DNA of 64,000 nt, taken from contig JAPYXD010000677.1 in NCBI GenBank assembly GCA_030998225.1, positions 11,035,501 to 11,099,500 of the forward strand, in the 5' to 3' direction. The notes beneath the pieces were generated by a model. It was not told the DNA's origin, did no database searches, and worked only from the letters and a program-made list of their open reading frames with translations. The stretch comes from Diplolepis rosae (lineage: Eukaryota; Arthropoda; Insecta; Hymenoptera; Diplolepididae). The position numbers were made by a program, and so were the translations under genes. Below are positions 1 through 11,070 of the stretch, in pieces (the first letter of the stretch is position 1; every line of letters begins with the position of its first letter).

Positions 1-283
1 TCTCAAGACCCTAATTCGTTTCCACACGGAGGAAATTACTGGGTGAAACTTTACTCGACTGAGTTAAGGAAAACGGGGACATAAGGACATTCGAATAAAT
101 TTTCACCTACAGTTGAGTAAAATAAATTCTGTCAATTTTTAATAGACATTGAGATTTTTTTAACCAAAAAAAGTGAGAATTTAACGTACAGTCTTATAAA
201 AAGTAATTGAACTGATGGTGAAAATTTATCTCACAGTTGAGTAAAACGTAAGCTACAATGGAGTAAAGTTAAATAAAAAAATC
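1..283. other. AT-rich stretch without a gene
   Basis: No coding signal is visible. It contains a 21-bp segment at 236-256 that recurs with two differences at 1756-1776, so the intervening block of GC hairpins and the 1.1-kb element sits between two near-identical short direct repeats. Confidence 0.5.
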
Positions 284-410
284 TGCCCGCTTCGCGGGCA
301 CATTCTCATCGCGCGCTTCGCGCGCAAGTTTGAGCGCGCCTAGGGCGCGCGATTTGATCGTCGCGCTGCGCGCTCCGGAAGTTTTGAACGTTGCGCTTCG
401 CGCTCGTTCT
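284..410. repeat. Cluster of short GC hairpins with TTC(G) loops
   Basis: Five short perfect or near-perfect palindromes follow each other, for example TGCCCGCTTCGCGGGCA at 284-300 and GCGCGCTTCGCGCGC at 311-325. Others lie near 334-351, 361-374 and 391-405. The surrounding DNA is strongly AT-rich. The word ATTCTCATC beside the second hairpin is also the terminus of the 1.1-kb element that starts at 592 and at 20062. This block is therefore probably a third, truncated end of that family. Function is unknown. Confidence 0.6.
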
Positions 411-591
411 TGTGCTCTTCACATACATTCAAGTTTATTTATTATAATTTGATACTGAAGCTCAAACCAATTTTATAATATTAAAGATGATGTAAATTAC
501 TCATTTTCTCAAATTCACTAAAATTTCTTTTTCAGTTTAAGTGAAACAGGAGATTCAATTTACTTAAGTCTCTATCAGCCTTAAGGTACAC

Positions 592-1692
592 ATTCTCATC
601 ATGGCGCTCGCGCTTCGCGCTCGATTTTCTGTATACATTTCAGTAACTTTTTAATAAATTACATGATTAATTTTTAATTTATTTTCTTCCAAATCTCTCA
701 AAAAGAAAAAACAGTCGTAGACTTTATTTAAGGAAACGATTTTGCAGAACAACGCTTATTTCGTATCTCACATATTTTGGTGAAAAAAATCGAATTTTCT
801 TAATATTAAAAATCAAAACATATAATATACCTCCTGTCCCGAAATGTCTTAATGAGAATTTGTAGACCTCATTTAGGCAAACAATTTTCCATCTGAACGT
901 TTTTTTTTGTATCTCACATATTTTGTCTAAAAAATGGAATTTTTGAATTTTAATCGTATTTTTTGGAATTGAAACGAAAAATATATGTTTTTTCAGAAAC
1001 TGCGCCAGACAAAATTTGTAGATCTTTTTGAAACGAACAACTTTGTATTCTTACGTTTTTTTGGTATTTCCAATATTATTGTTAAAAAATTGAATTTTGG
1101 ATTTTCAATATTTTTTTTTTGAATTAAAAAGAAAAATATGCATCTTATGAAAAAATGTTACAATTCAAATTTTTAGGTCTTTATGTAGAAAATAATATTG
1201 TATCATAACATTTTTTCGTATCTCGTATAATTTAACTGGAAAATGGAATTTTGATATTGACTTTTTTCGAATTTGAATATGCTGTAACATTTCTAATTTT
1301 GATTTAATCAAAAAATGTTATAAGGATAATTTTTAGAGATTTATGAGCACTATCTAAAACCAGTATTGAAATTTTTGATTTTTTCAAAAAATTATTTTCA
1401 AAAACACAAAAGTAGTGCTCAACCCATCAGTTTTGATTGGATGTGGCTGGTTAACGAACTTGTCCTTACTTTTTTGGCTCTGATAAAGTGAACTAAAGCT
1501 CAATTCAATCTGATAATTCTATCGAGAGTTATGCCGCACACGACCTACAGACAGACAGACAGACAGACACTTTCGTAAAAACCCTTTTTTCTGACTCAGG
1601 GGGTCTCAAAACGTAAAGATTTGATGAAAATTTCGAAAGTCATTTTTCACATAAAACCAATACCTTCTCATCCATGTTGAGAATGTAAAAAT
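592..1692 (+). mobile_element. 1.1-kb non-autonomous DNA element, copy 1
   Basis: It starts ATTCTCATCATG and ends CATGTTGAGAAT, imperfect terminal inverted repeats of about 12 bp. It is collinear over its full length with 20062-21152. Inside, a unit of about 150 bp is repeated with divergence: a landmark like CGTATCTCACATA recurs near 762, 909, 1064 and 1217. A CAGA microsatellite at about 1549-1568 precedes a conserved tail containing ACTCAGGGGGTCTC. No transposase is encoded. The superfamily is not assigned because the target duplication is unclear. Confidence 0.75.
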
Positions 1693-3174
1693 TAGAAAAC
1701 GTACTAAAAAATAAATTAATTTATCATCGACGTGTGGCTGAAAGTTTAGGGCCGAGTTGAGTAAATGGTAAGCTACTGTTAAGGTAGTTCGAGCGGACAC
1801 TGTCACTCTGAAGTTGATCTCGAGTGAAGTGTCGTCTGCAACAGAAAGTAGGGAACTTCATAAGGTTTCTACAACTTTTGATCGGCAACACCGCGCGCGC
1901 GTTTATTATTGAATTATCCAGGTTCCCGCCACTTGCAGCCACTTTATCATCTTTAGTGCTCTGCAACTTTGCCATATCTTCCAATTGAAAATGTCTAACG
2001 TGTAAGCTCGCAGGGAAGTAACAATTGTAAAAAACCGGTGCTGTAAAAGTTCACAAAGTATTAAAAAACTAGTTTAAATGATTGCTTCATAATATATGTC
2101 AATTTTTTTATATCTTGTGCTGCGTTTTCAAGTTATACGATAAATAGCGGCAAATAAGGATACTTCCCATATGATTCAAATGGGACGTCCATAGTGTGGT
2201 TCGCACACACATGGTCGCACACATATGGTCACACACATAACCCATTCGATTACAGGAGGAAAAATATATATATACACTATACTACCACAACGAATAAATG
2301 AACTGTCCTTATATACTAACTGGGAAAATATATTAGCACTAGTGAGAAATTCATAGCCGGGTCAAGTATTGTAGGTGCCCCGAAGTCTTCCAGCGACGAA
2401 TCAAAATTTTGAAGGCCCCCGAGGAAATTCGTACCTAATAACTATCGTCTAAGACACAATTTCTCCCAATGAAAAATTAAATAAATTATTTAAAAACTGA
2501 ATTGAAATGCCTGAAAGTTTTTAACAATATAATTTTTATAATTTGTACTTTCATAAAGAAATAACTTATGTACAAATAAATCGTAGATTAATTTTAAACA
2601 TATTATAAGCAAAATAGAATTTTGTTTATTAAAACTTGGTTAAAATATTAAGTGTTAAATATTTTAGTAAAGTATTTACACTGAAATTCATTCGGATTCC
2701 AATGTAACTATTGAATATAATTTTTTTATTTACAATTCAAAATAAATAAAAATTAACCTGTTTTGAATGTATTTGGAGATTAATATTTCAAGTAAATGGA
2801 ATGATGGAAAAGAATAACTTATTAGGATGTCAGGTGGTAGGAAACAAATATACTTTTTTATTAAATTTGATAGAAAAATTTCTAATAGTACATATATGTT
2901 TGTGATGCGTGTGTAAGACCAATACAGATGTTTCAGTTCATGTTGGATTGGATCGCAGCTTCTATTTTCGTTGATAGTTTGAGGGAATGTCAAGGGTGGC
3001 TACTAATTCTATAATCACGAAGCCACCCCTTCACACGAGGGCTCTCCGCATAGCTTTACGCCATGTACGTGTTTATAGAGAGAGATTTTAGTATAAATTA
3101 TCATTCTCAAAATGTTACTGATCTGTGTATTGCTTTTAGAAGAAATTTTTAAAATCATGACTTCCAAAGAATTT
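1693..3174. other. Unique region, no gene assigned
   Basis: A less AT-rich patch at 1780-1990 gives an open - strand frame starting MAKLQSTKDDKVAASGG at 1975. It has no recognisable domain and no clear splice donor. TTAAGGTAGTTC at 1779-1790 matches the terminus of the TTAA family described below, but no element follows. The rest is AT-rich without features I can support. Confidence 0.4.
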
Positions 3175-3343
3175 ACCTACACCTAGAAAAAAGTTTCTTT
3201 GACTAAAAAAAAATTTCTTTGAATCAAACAGATTGATGCATTGCTATGCGGTCAAAGAATGGTTTCTTTGATTGAAAGAAATTTCTTGATTTCTTTTTCC
3301 TTTGAATTAAAGAAATGAATGTATACGCAGTCGCATAGTACAT
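3175..3343 (+). mobile_element. TTTCTTTG-type palindromic MITE, partial
   Basis: It begins ACCTAGAAAAAAGTTTCTTTG and is built of alternating TTTCTTTG and CAAAGAAA words. It shares the internal segment around TGCATTGCTATGCGGTC and the GCAGTCGCATAGTACATA end with the inverted copy at 28800-29082. No coding capacity. It abuts the element starting at 3345. Confidence 0.6.
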
Positions 3344-3610
3344 ACACGTACAGAAATTTGATGGTTGAAAGTACCATTCTTGACGGTAAACCAGAACCAT
3401 TAGGAATTTCTGTCAGTTAGTCTAAAAAATATACTAATTAATATAAAACGTTTCGGAAAATATCACCAAGAATGATGGTAAAAATTGAAAATTCATATGC
3501 CAACTTTTTTTTGGACAAAATATACCTTTAAAGATGTGTATGCATATCTTTCGCGTATACATTATAAGACATTCCATAGGTCGAAATATTACTTTCGTGC
3601 ATTTACGGAA

Positions 3611-3666
3611 TTAATATACTAATATTAATATAATATAATATAATAATATACTAATATTAATATAAT
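3611..3666. repeat. AATAT-rich microsatellite
   Basis: A run of TAATATTAATATAATATAATA-like units. The matching site in the second copy of the host element (near 56020) is short, so the expansion is local to this copy. Confidence 0.6.
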
Positions 3667-3929
3667 CGTAACGTTCGAAAAAGTTCCCATCTGAGTTCAA
3701 ACGTTCTAGCAAAGTAGTCTTCTAATGAAAGTTCGAAAATTTCGAACCGCAATTGCGAGAGTAGTCTAGTAGCGTTAGTTGTAGGACTTAGGTGCGTTAA
3801 AAGCCGTAGGTCGTAGGTTCCATTGCCCCTCGGCTGGACCCAGTTAGGTAGGTTTTTTTCGGCTAAAATGTTTGTCACTTGACAAATAAATGAAGGGAAT
3901 CGACAAGGTGCAATAAAGATCAACAGTGT

Positions 3930-4433
3930 CCAAGTGCGAATTGCCGAAGGTGATAATACGGCACAGTATTGGCCCAATCTCGGCAGCCAAGAGTCGGCTA
4001 TTGTTATTGGGCCAGTGTCACTGTTTGCATCGGTCAAGTGCTGGGCCGACGACGGCGGCCTTTTTCGACTGTTTAAATTTACCGACCTTCAGCGTAAACT
4101 TGGCCCAGTGTCGGCCCTATACCAAGCCGATTGTCATTTTTACTATGGCATCCAGTTCTGAAAGTAGAAGAGCCAGAGTCAGGCTCATGGATGACACATT
4201 ACTGGGCCATGTGTCACTTTTACCACGGCTAACCATTCTGAAAGTGAGAAAACCAGAGTTCGGCATAGCATTGGCCAGTCGCTGTGCCAAAAACAAGTCT
4301 TAGGGGCCAGAATTGGTCACCAAGTGCATACCGGTGTTATCATTCCAGCAACGGCACGATATTGGCAGCCGATCTTCGGCAAATTTTTGGCGATGCTGGG
4401 CCAGTGTTGGGCCGTATCTAACTTCGCACTTGG
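3930..4433. mobile_element. Nested MITE rich in GGCCCAGTGT words
   Basis: The ends are inverted repeats CCAAGTGCGAA and TTCGCACTTGG. The interior repeats GGCCCA, CAGTGTCGGCC and related words on both strands and is much more GC-rich than its host element. Short open frames here are artefacts of the repeat. A target duplication is not clear. Confidence 0.7.
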
Positions 4434-4778
4434 GTGGCATTACGAAATGATGCAATGAAAACAATTTTTTTTGTTTAATTTGGAATTATTACTATCGGAG
4501 ATGGTAAAATCCACTTTTATTGATATGACTTTCTAGGCCCTACTGTAGTCAAAATACGAGTATAAGAATGCTCGAAAGTGAAACGTACCCATCACTGATG
4601 GTAACAATTTGCCTCAATGTTTCCATTTACACGACAGACAACGAGTAATGATTGATATAATAAACTTTACCATTATGATTGGACTTTTTCACAACTTTTT
4701 TCAATAGTTCTGATTTACTTTCTAAAATGGTACTTCTCACGAAACGTAATACATTTAGCCATCAAATTTCTTTCCGTG

Positions 4779-6047
4779 TATGTAATGTGATTCACAAAAA
4801 TATTTTCTTTGTTCAAGGTTATGAAATTGAATAAATTATTTCTTAAGACTTTTCTGGTACTGTATTTGAATTTAAAAAATATTATTTTAGATCAAATAAA
4901 TAATGTTAAAAAAAATAATTCCCAAAGGTGTTTTTACTTCGAATTGAAGAAATTAAGTTGTAAAAACGATTTCTTAACTTTAAATAAAACTTTTTTCTGG
5001 GCGTGGGACGGTACATATTGAACATTTTTTCTTTAAACAATTTAAAAAAATTAAAAAAATTAAAAATTGAAATTTTGAGAAGGGATTTACAATTTTTCCT
5101 ACCATTATAATCGCAAGTGGATAGAATCAATTTCGTTTATTCGCGATCCCAATTCTAAATAATTTTAATGACTGAATCGTTAATATTTGTATACAAAATA
5201 TTTTACGAAATATTTTCTGCTTGTTCAAAGATAATTGAGAGCTGAAAATTAAAGTCATTAAACCAAATTGTCACGATTTCATTTTAGAGTATCTAAATTA
5301 TTTTGACCAAAAGTTTGACATGTACTCAGTTTAAGGAAATATTTACGCTTAATTTTACATGTAGTATGAGTTTCTGACATAATTTACCCTGGAAATACCA
5401 GCAGTCTCGTTTAATCGCCTGTAAATGCCATTTGCGAAATACTATAGTGCCTGAGATTCCTCTTCAACACGTGTGCAATTTAAATTACTAGATCTAGCCA
5501 AACTCCTATATTCGAACAGATGCAAATTTAAATTGTTGTCTTATTGATAAATAATACGCTGTCAAACTTTTATATTAATTCATATGAATATGTACTTAAA
5601 TCATGAAACATCAAAAAACAAAAAATTTTTTAAGTTATATCAAGTCAACACTTCCAAATTCAAATTTTTACAAATATTTTAGATTACAAAAATTGCTATC
5701 ACATTTTATAATATCTTGACAATTTTTAATTTAAACACATTTTGAAAATATGATGTTCGCTTTTCCAGGGGTCAATTTTCGTGTTACTTTATTTTATAAA
5801 AATATTGGTTAAAGCAAACAAAGATTTAGTCAAATCAATCAAAACTTTCATTCACTAATATTAAGTGTATTTATTTAGTCGATCCACCCACGTTTTTGTT
5901 AAATCATCAAAGTATTTCTCTATGAGGGAAATGTATTGATAAAATAAGTTTCTTACTAACTGTTTTATCATTAACTTTGAATAACTGAATAGTTACTCAA
6001 AATAAGCGAATAGTTAAAGCAACTACCAAGAATTTATGGAAAATTCC
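4779..6047. other. AT-rich region, no gene seen
   Basis: Short chance frames only. I found no splice-bounded coding segment and no repeat shared with the rest of the window. Confidence 0.5.
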
Positions 6048-6051
6048 TTAA

Positions 6052-7058
6052 GGTAGTTTTCATCGACAAAAATTAGACCTCAGGCAGAAATAGATAATTT
6101 TGCTTTCAAGAATAGAAATATTATTATTGAAGGGCTATTTTGAAAGAGAAAAGATTATTTTACATAAAACAAATTTGAAAAACAGAAAAATAATTTTATT
6201 AATAAATTTTATTTTTGACCCAACTTTTTTTCTTATCGCTTATTACCAAATTTTAAAAAATTATGCGATTCTAATAAATCATGAATCATTTTTTCGGAGA
6301 AAAAATTTCCCACACACTGATAGAAGTGGTTCCGGAGTTTTAGCCATTCAGTTGTAGGTTGGGAATTTATAATTGTATTTATAAAATAATATGTCTCTCT
6401 GAACAACGCAGGATGTTAAATACAGAAATCAAAATATTGTAAGTGAAACTGGTCGAATCAGAAATATAATATGGAAAGGCGAACAATACATTTTTCCATA
6501 GCAACCAATAATATGGTTAATTCGTTCATATTTATTCAGTTATATTCGGATGGTTAAAATACAAATCTCATATTGCTGTATCTATGCCAGCAATAAGGTA
6601 AGGTTAAATTAATCATAAATATCGTTGTAACAGCCATTCCTTTCTATCAGTGCAACTTCACCGTTTCCAATTTTTGCAAATAAATTCTTTAATGCCTGAA
6701 ACCATTGAAAAAACATTTTCCAAAACGAAATTTTTATAAACAAATTACTGAATTTGATAATAATTTATTCATTTTCGAAAATTGGAAATAGTTAAGTTGT
6801 AGGTAATCTTTTTCTTGAAAAAGTCATTTGTAATTTATTAAAATCGCATAATTTTTTAATATTTGGTAAGAAGCGATAAGAAAAAAAGTTGGGGCAAAAA
6901 TAAAATTTATTAATAAAATTATTTTTCTGTATTTTAAATTTTTTTCATGGAAATTAATCTTTTCTCTTCCAAAATAGCCCTTCAATAGTAATATTGCCAT
7001 TCTTGAAAGCAAAATTATCTATTTTTGCCTGAGGTCTAATTTCTGTGGATCAACTACC
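6052..7058. mobile_element. TTAA-flanked long-TIR MITE, copy A
   Basis: It starts GGTAGTT and ends AACTACC, with TTAA immediately outside on both sides (6048-6051 and 7059-7062). Arms of about 260-280 bp are inverted repeats containing ATTAGACCTCAGG and its complement. Similar copies lie at 23806, 45967, 56604 and 60821. TTAA flanks recall piggyBac-type insertion, but the terminus is not the usual CCC, so the assignment is open. It is interrupted by a 338-bp insert at 6315-6652. Hydrophobic open frames in the arms are not genes. Confidence 0.85.
6315..6652. mobile_element. 338-bp insert nested in TTAA element A
   Basis: The ends are an 11-bp inverted repeat, CACTGATAGAA. The uninterrupted sequence TTTCCCACAACTTCACCG in copy F (near 61072-61090) shows the empty site. 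The flanks suggest only a CA duplication. There is no coding capacity and no second copy in the window. Confidence 0.7.
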
Positions 7059-7062
7059 TTAA

Positions 7063-8131
7063 TAATCAAGTAGTTGGCACAAGTTCTCATATCGTTCAGG
7101 TAAAAAAATTTTATAGGCCCAATTATTTTACCTAGAGCTTTAATATTTGATTCTACTAAATCGTTGATTGCTCCGACCTAATTTTTTTCTTAATTGAATT
7201 ATTTGGTGGATTTCAAGAAAAAATGTCTTCGAATTAATGAAAATTTTATTAAACCAACTAAAATTTGTTTTAATTAACTCAATATTTAGTTGCTGTTGCG
7301 AAGAAGTGACGAATATATTTCAAATCCATATTACCTAAAGTTTATTTCTTCACTCCAGTACATAAAAAAAAGAATATTTAAAATTGGTTAAATATTATGA
7401 AAGGTTTTGCTTTAAAATCTATTTTCCAATATAGAAGCACATAAGTCCGTCCGTTTCTAACAGTCGTTTTCTAAAGTTCACATCTTAAAGTTAGTCAATT
7501 TTGAGCTTAAAATGAGACTTCCTTTTTACAGTGTAGAAATGAGATTGTAAAAGTCATAAACTTGGGTGTAAATATATAAAATTTCTTCGTCATATGGTTC
7601 TGTACTAAAATAAGCGAAATATCCAACCTGATATTTTAAAAAGTAAAGAGTAGATTCAGAAGCTTATTTTGCTCCTAAAATTTAAATATCAAATATCTCA
7701 ATATTCAAATACACTACTGAAAATTGATTTAATGCCTCATTTTACAATTTTTATTTTAGTCCGAGTAGATTATTATATATAACTTATATTAATTATTTTC
7801 TATTGCTAATGTGCATTTATTATTTTTATGGAATGTGATCTGTTATGCACGTATAATTTGAATTTATGTTTAAAATTATTTATTAATCTTTGATATTGCT
7901 TCATATGCTTTTCAATGAAAACATCCCTATAAATCAGTATCATATTATTTTTGCTGTTAATAATGTTTTCTTTTCACAGTAAATTTTACATTACCTTATT
8001 TTACGTAATCGAGTAGAATATCAAATAAAAGGCGAAACGCCAAGAGGCATTGGGAATAAAGCATAAAATACAAGTAAAAAATTAAAATTGAGTGCACATT
8101 TCCTATGCACGAGCTTGCCGGAAACCATTCG
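7063..8131. other. AT-rich region, no gene seen
   Basis: No supported coding exon or shared repeat. If the candidate exon at 8132-8286 is real and terminal, this stretch would include its 3' untranslated region. Confidence 0.4.
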
Positions 8132-8286
8132 TTAATGTCCAACTATGACAATGGGCTGAAACCTGGTGCTGGGTCCAAACTGACCATACAAGCTTCCATC
8201 GAAGCCGATGAATAAATATTTATCCCTTTTCGGTAGCTCATGCCACGATCCGTTCGCCTGCCACGTAAATTTAACATGCAAACTCA
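8132..8286 (-). CDS. Possible terminal coding exon, unassigned
   Basis: On the - strand a pyrimidine-rich tract ending in ATAACAG (acceptor AG at 8288-8287) precedes an open segment to a TAA at 8134-8132. The segment encodes about 50 residues, including SWHELPKRDKYLFIGFDGSL and GPSTRFQPIVIV. The codon composition is richer in G and C than the surroundings. The pattern of Gly, Thr and Arg (G-F-x-G ... G-P-x-T-R) vaguely resembles the last strands of an FGF-type beta-trefoil. An Ig-like strand is another possibility. Neither is secure, and I could not find the upstream exon. It may also be a decayed gene fragment. Confidence 0.33.
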
Positions 8287-8685
8287 CTGTTATCGATAAA
8301 GAATACAGAGAAGCAAACACTTCTGGTGATTATATTTTGATTACAAGCAAACTAACAGTATTTGTTTTATTCTAGTGAAAAAACATTTTTCTGCTCAACT
8401 CGAATGTTAACTTTTATTGAATAGAATTGCTAGCAGTACCAAAAAGCAACAGTACATTTTCTGGATCGAAGTCATTTAAACTGACTAATGCATCTTACTT
8501 AGGATTGAAATTAATGGAAAAAGTATCTGACGAACGTGCAGAATAATATTGGCTTGTTTAAGAAGTAATTGCCGATTTTTTCATACAAATTAAACACATT
8601 TCTTTAGATGCAAGGAATGAACTTTAATCAATGATATATTTTCCATTTTTTTCAATGACCTTTTGCCATATTTCTGGTAACCTCA

Positions 8686-9062
8686 CACGCAGAAAAAATA
8701 TTTGATTGAATGAAAAAAATTATTTGTTTGAAAAATTTTCTTTGATGTAAAGAAATGTTTTGTTTAAATGAAACAAAATTTATTTGATTCAAACAAAATA
8801 TCTTTGGTCCAAATAATTATTTGTTCAAATCAAATAAATTTCCCTTAAATCAAACACATTCTATCTTTGACCATATATCAATGCATTAATTTCTTTGTCT
8901 TGAAGAAAAATTAATTTGATTCAAACAAATATTTATTTGGTTCAAAGATATTTTGTTTGAATCAAATTTTATTTCATTTAAACAAATCATTTCTTTAAAT
9001 CAAAGAAAGTCGTTCAAACCAATCATTTTCTTTGATCCAGTCAAATATTTTTTCTAAGTGCA
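8686..9062. mobile_element. TTTCTTTG-type palindromic MITE inside mariner copy 1
   Basis: The left end (CACGCAGAAAAAATATTTGA) and right end (TCAAATATTTTTTCTAAGTG) are inverted repeats. The interior alternates TTTGATTCAAACAAA-like words and is palindromic over its whole length. It splits the C-terminal part of the transposase pseudogene, so it is younger than the mariner. Confidence 0.75.
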
Positions 9063-9688
9063 TGATTCCACGCTCATAGAACTTTTGGTCTTTATCGGCA
9101 AAAAACTGAACCAAGTGCGATTTCACAGCTTCATCATCAATAAAAGTTTGATCGTTCAAGGAGTTTTGCAAAGATCGAAATAAATATTAATCTGATGCTG
9201 CAAGGTCAGGGCTATATTGTGGATGTAACATCACTTCATAACCCAAGCCTTAATAATTTTTGACGAGTGGCTAAAGATGTCTGTGGTGTAGCGTTGTCAT
9301 GGTAAAAAATTACACCTTTAAGATTGACAATTCTGGACGTTTTTCTTTGACCGTTGCGTTCAATTTGTTCAGCTGACGAGAGTAGACATCCGAATTAATC
9401 GTTTGATTCCCTGGAAGCAGCTCAAAAAATACCACACCTTCCCAATCCCACCAAACAGACAGCATAATCCTTTTTTGATGCAATTCAACTTTCGATGTTG
9501 TTTGTGGTGGTTCATCACACTTGGACCATTATCTTTTTCGAACGACATTATTGTGAACAATCCATTTTTCATTACCAGTGATAATTCGTTTGTAAAAACG
9601 ATCATATTCATTGTGTTTAAGATGCAAATCGCAAGCGTTAATGCGTTTTGTTAAATGAATTTCTTTCAAATCATGCTGAATCCAAATA

Positions 9689-10558
9689 CAGTACCGGTCA
9701 GAATTGTCCGGCCACCTGTTTTTCGATAATTGTTTAAATTATCCTAATTTGAATTATGTAAGTGAAAAAATTTGTTCTCTTAATTAAATTTAAAGCTATC
9801 AAAATTCTTTATAAAATGAGCCCAGCATGAATTCATATTGTTAAATTTTGAAGAAGTTATTGCAGAAATAGTCAAGATTTCGATACTTTCTTAAATTTTA
9901 AATAACTTTCAAAGTAATCAACATTTTTTAATGTTCTTGGGCTCATTTTAGAGGTAAATTTTTATGAAATCGATCAAAATTCTTGGAATTGATGTGTAAT
10001 TTTTTTCTTACATACTGCACGAGGTTAAAGTTCAAATAAAAAAGTTGGAAAAATTGCAATATTGCTTTTGCTTAGAAAAACATTTTTATAAGATATATAA
10101 AACATATAATCATGAATTTTTTATCGAATGCCCTTCAAATATATATTCATATGATCTTTATTATGATTTACCTACAGATGAAATGTTTTCGAAAGTTCAC
10201 TACTTTTTTGTTACAATTTTAACTCCTTGCATTATGCAACAAAAAATTTTTAGATTTATAATGATAATTTAATGCGATTCTGTAGAATCTTGGCTCTAAA
10301 ATGAGCCCAAGAACATTAAAAAATGTTGATTACTTCGAAAGTTATTTGAAATTTAAGAAAGCATTGAAATCTTGACTATTTCTGCAATAACTTCTTCAAA
10401 ATTTAACAAAACGAATTCATGCTGGGTTCATTTTATAAAGAATTTTGATAGCTTTAAATTTAATCAAGAGAACAAATTTTTTCACTTATGTAATTCAAAT
10501 TAGGATATTTTAAGAAATTATCGAAAAACAGGTGGCCGGACAATTCTGACCGGTACTG
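9689..10558. mobile_element. Tc1-like long-TIR element inside mariner copy 1
   Basis: It starts CAGTACCGGTCAG and ends CTGACCGGTACTG with TA on both sides (9687-9688, 10559-10560). The inverted arms run about 265 bp each, with a loop of about 340 bp. The CAGT...GTCA terminus is typical of Tc1-type elements. The unoccupied site, AAATATCAAG, is preserved in mariner copy 2 at about 44643-44651. No transposase frame is present; the small frames inside are chance. Confidence 0.9.
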
Positions 10559-11070
10559 TATCAAGTTTTTCAACGAGTCCAAGGAGTTGTATATGACGGT
10601 CGATTGTTGATTTTGGTATTTTTAATATTTCTTCAATCTCTCGCACAGTTACATGACGATCCGATTCGATTATGGCTTTGATTTGATCATCATCAACTTC
10701 ATTTGGCCGACTTGAATATTGCTCATCTTTGAGTGAGAAATCCCCAGAATGGAATTTATCAAACCCATTTCGACACTGTCTGTCTTTTGAGGCTTCCTCA
10801 CCATACACATCACGTAACTTTTTAGCAAACTATACTGCGTTCTTTCCTTTACGGAAATAAAAAAGCAAAATATGACGAAAATGCTCGTTTTTACACTCCA
10901 TCTTAAAGTTGATGCCAAACTAACAACTGTAAACGAAATTAGGCGCAATTTGTTTGTGAAGCAAGCTAAGAGTGACAACTAACAAATTCCAGAAGAAAAA
11001 TATCATGACATTGATAGAAATGATTCAAAAAGATGGTCAAAGACATCTATATGTGAAATCGGCAATTACT

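Larger units (their letters stand above)
3345..4778 (+). mobile_element. CACGGACAG-ended DNA element, copy 1 (long form)
   Basis: The termini are inverted repeats: CACGTACAGAAATTTGATGG on the left and the complement of CCATCAAATTTCTTTCCGTG on the right. Both are flanked by TA (3343-3344 and 4779-4780), the duplication expected of Tc1/mariner-type insertion. A second copy lies at 55532-56416. This copy has about 0.8 kb of extra interior (about 3705-4500), part of which is the nested GGCCCA element. No transposase is seen. Confidence 0.8.
8624..10901 (-). pseudogene. Mariner transposase pseudogene (copy 1)
   Basis: Reading from an ATG at 10901, the N-terminal helix-turn-helix region is recognisable: RQCRNGFDKFHSGDFSLKD, then RHVTVREIEEILKIPKSTID. 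The middle continues after the Tc1-like insert with INACDLHLKHNEYDRFYKRI. The first catalytic block reads ITGNEKW where a mariner has TGDE, so the first Asp is changed to Asn. A frameshift destroys the HHDNA block. The third block is recognisable as YSPDLAASD, followed by a stop. The end reads LPEIWQKVIEKNGKYIID before a TAA at 8626-8624. Several internal stops make it non-functional. Confidence 0.85.
8549..11070 (-). mobile_element. Mariner-like element, copy 1, twice interrupted
   Basis: The left terminus, with TA at 8547-8548, aligns with the left end of the copy at 42771. It shares AGAAGTAATTGCCGATTT. The right side ends at the complementary AAATCGGCAATTACT; the last 15-20 bp expected from the other copy are lost. 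It encodes, on the - strand, a degenerate transposase of the irritans/mellifera-like mariner type. A 377-bp TTTCTTTG-type MITE (8686-9062) and an 870-bp Tc1-like element (9689-10558) have inserted into it. Confidence 0.85.

Noticed and set aside
6100..6357. Hydrophobic small proteins of the form LLLKGYF...ILLINFIF, also at 6824, 23852 and 24181
   Set aside because: They are translations of the arms of the TTAA-flanked repeat, present on both strands and mutated without frame conservation.
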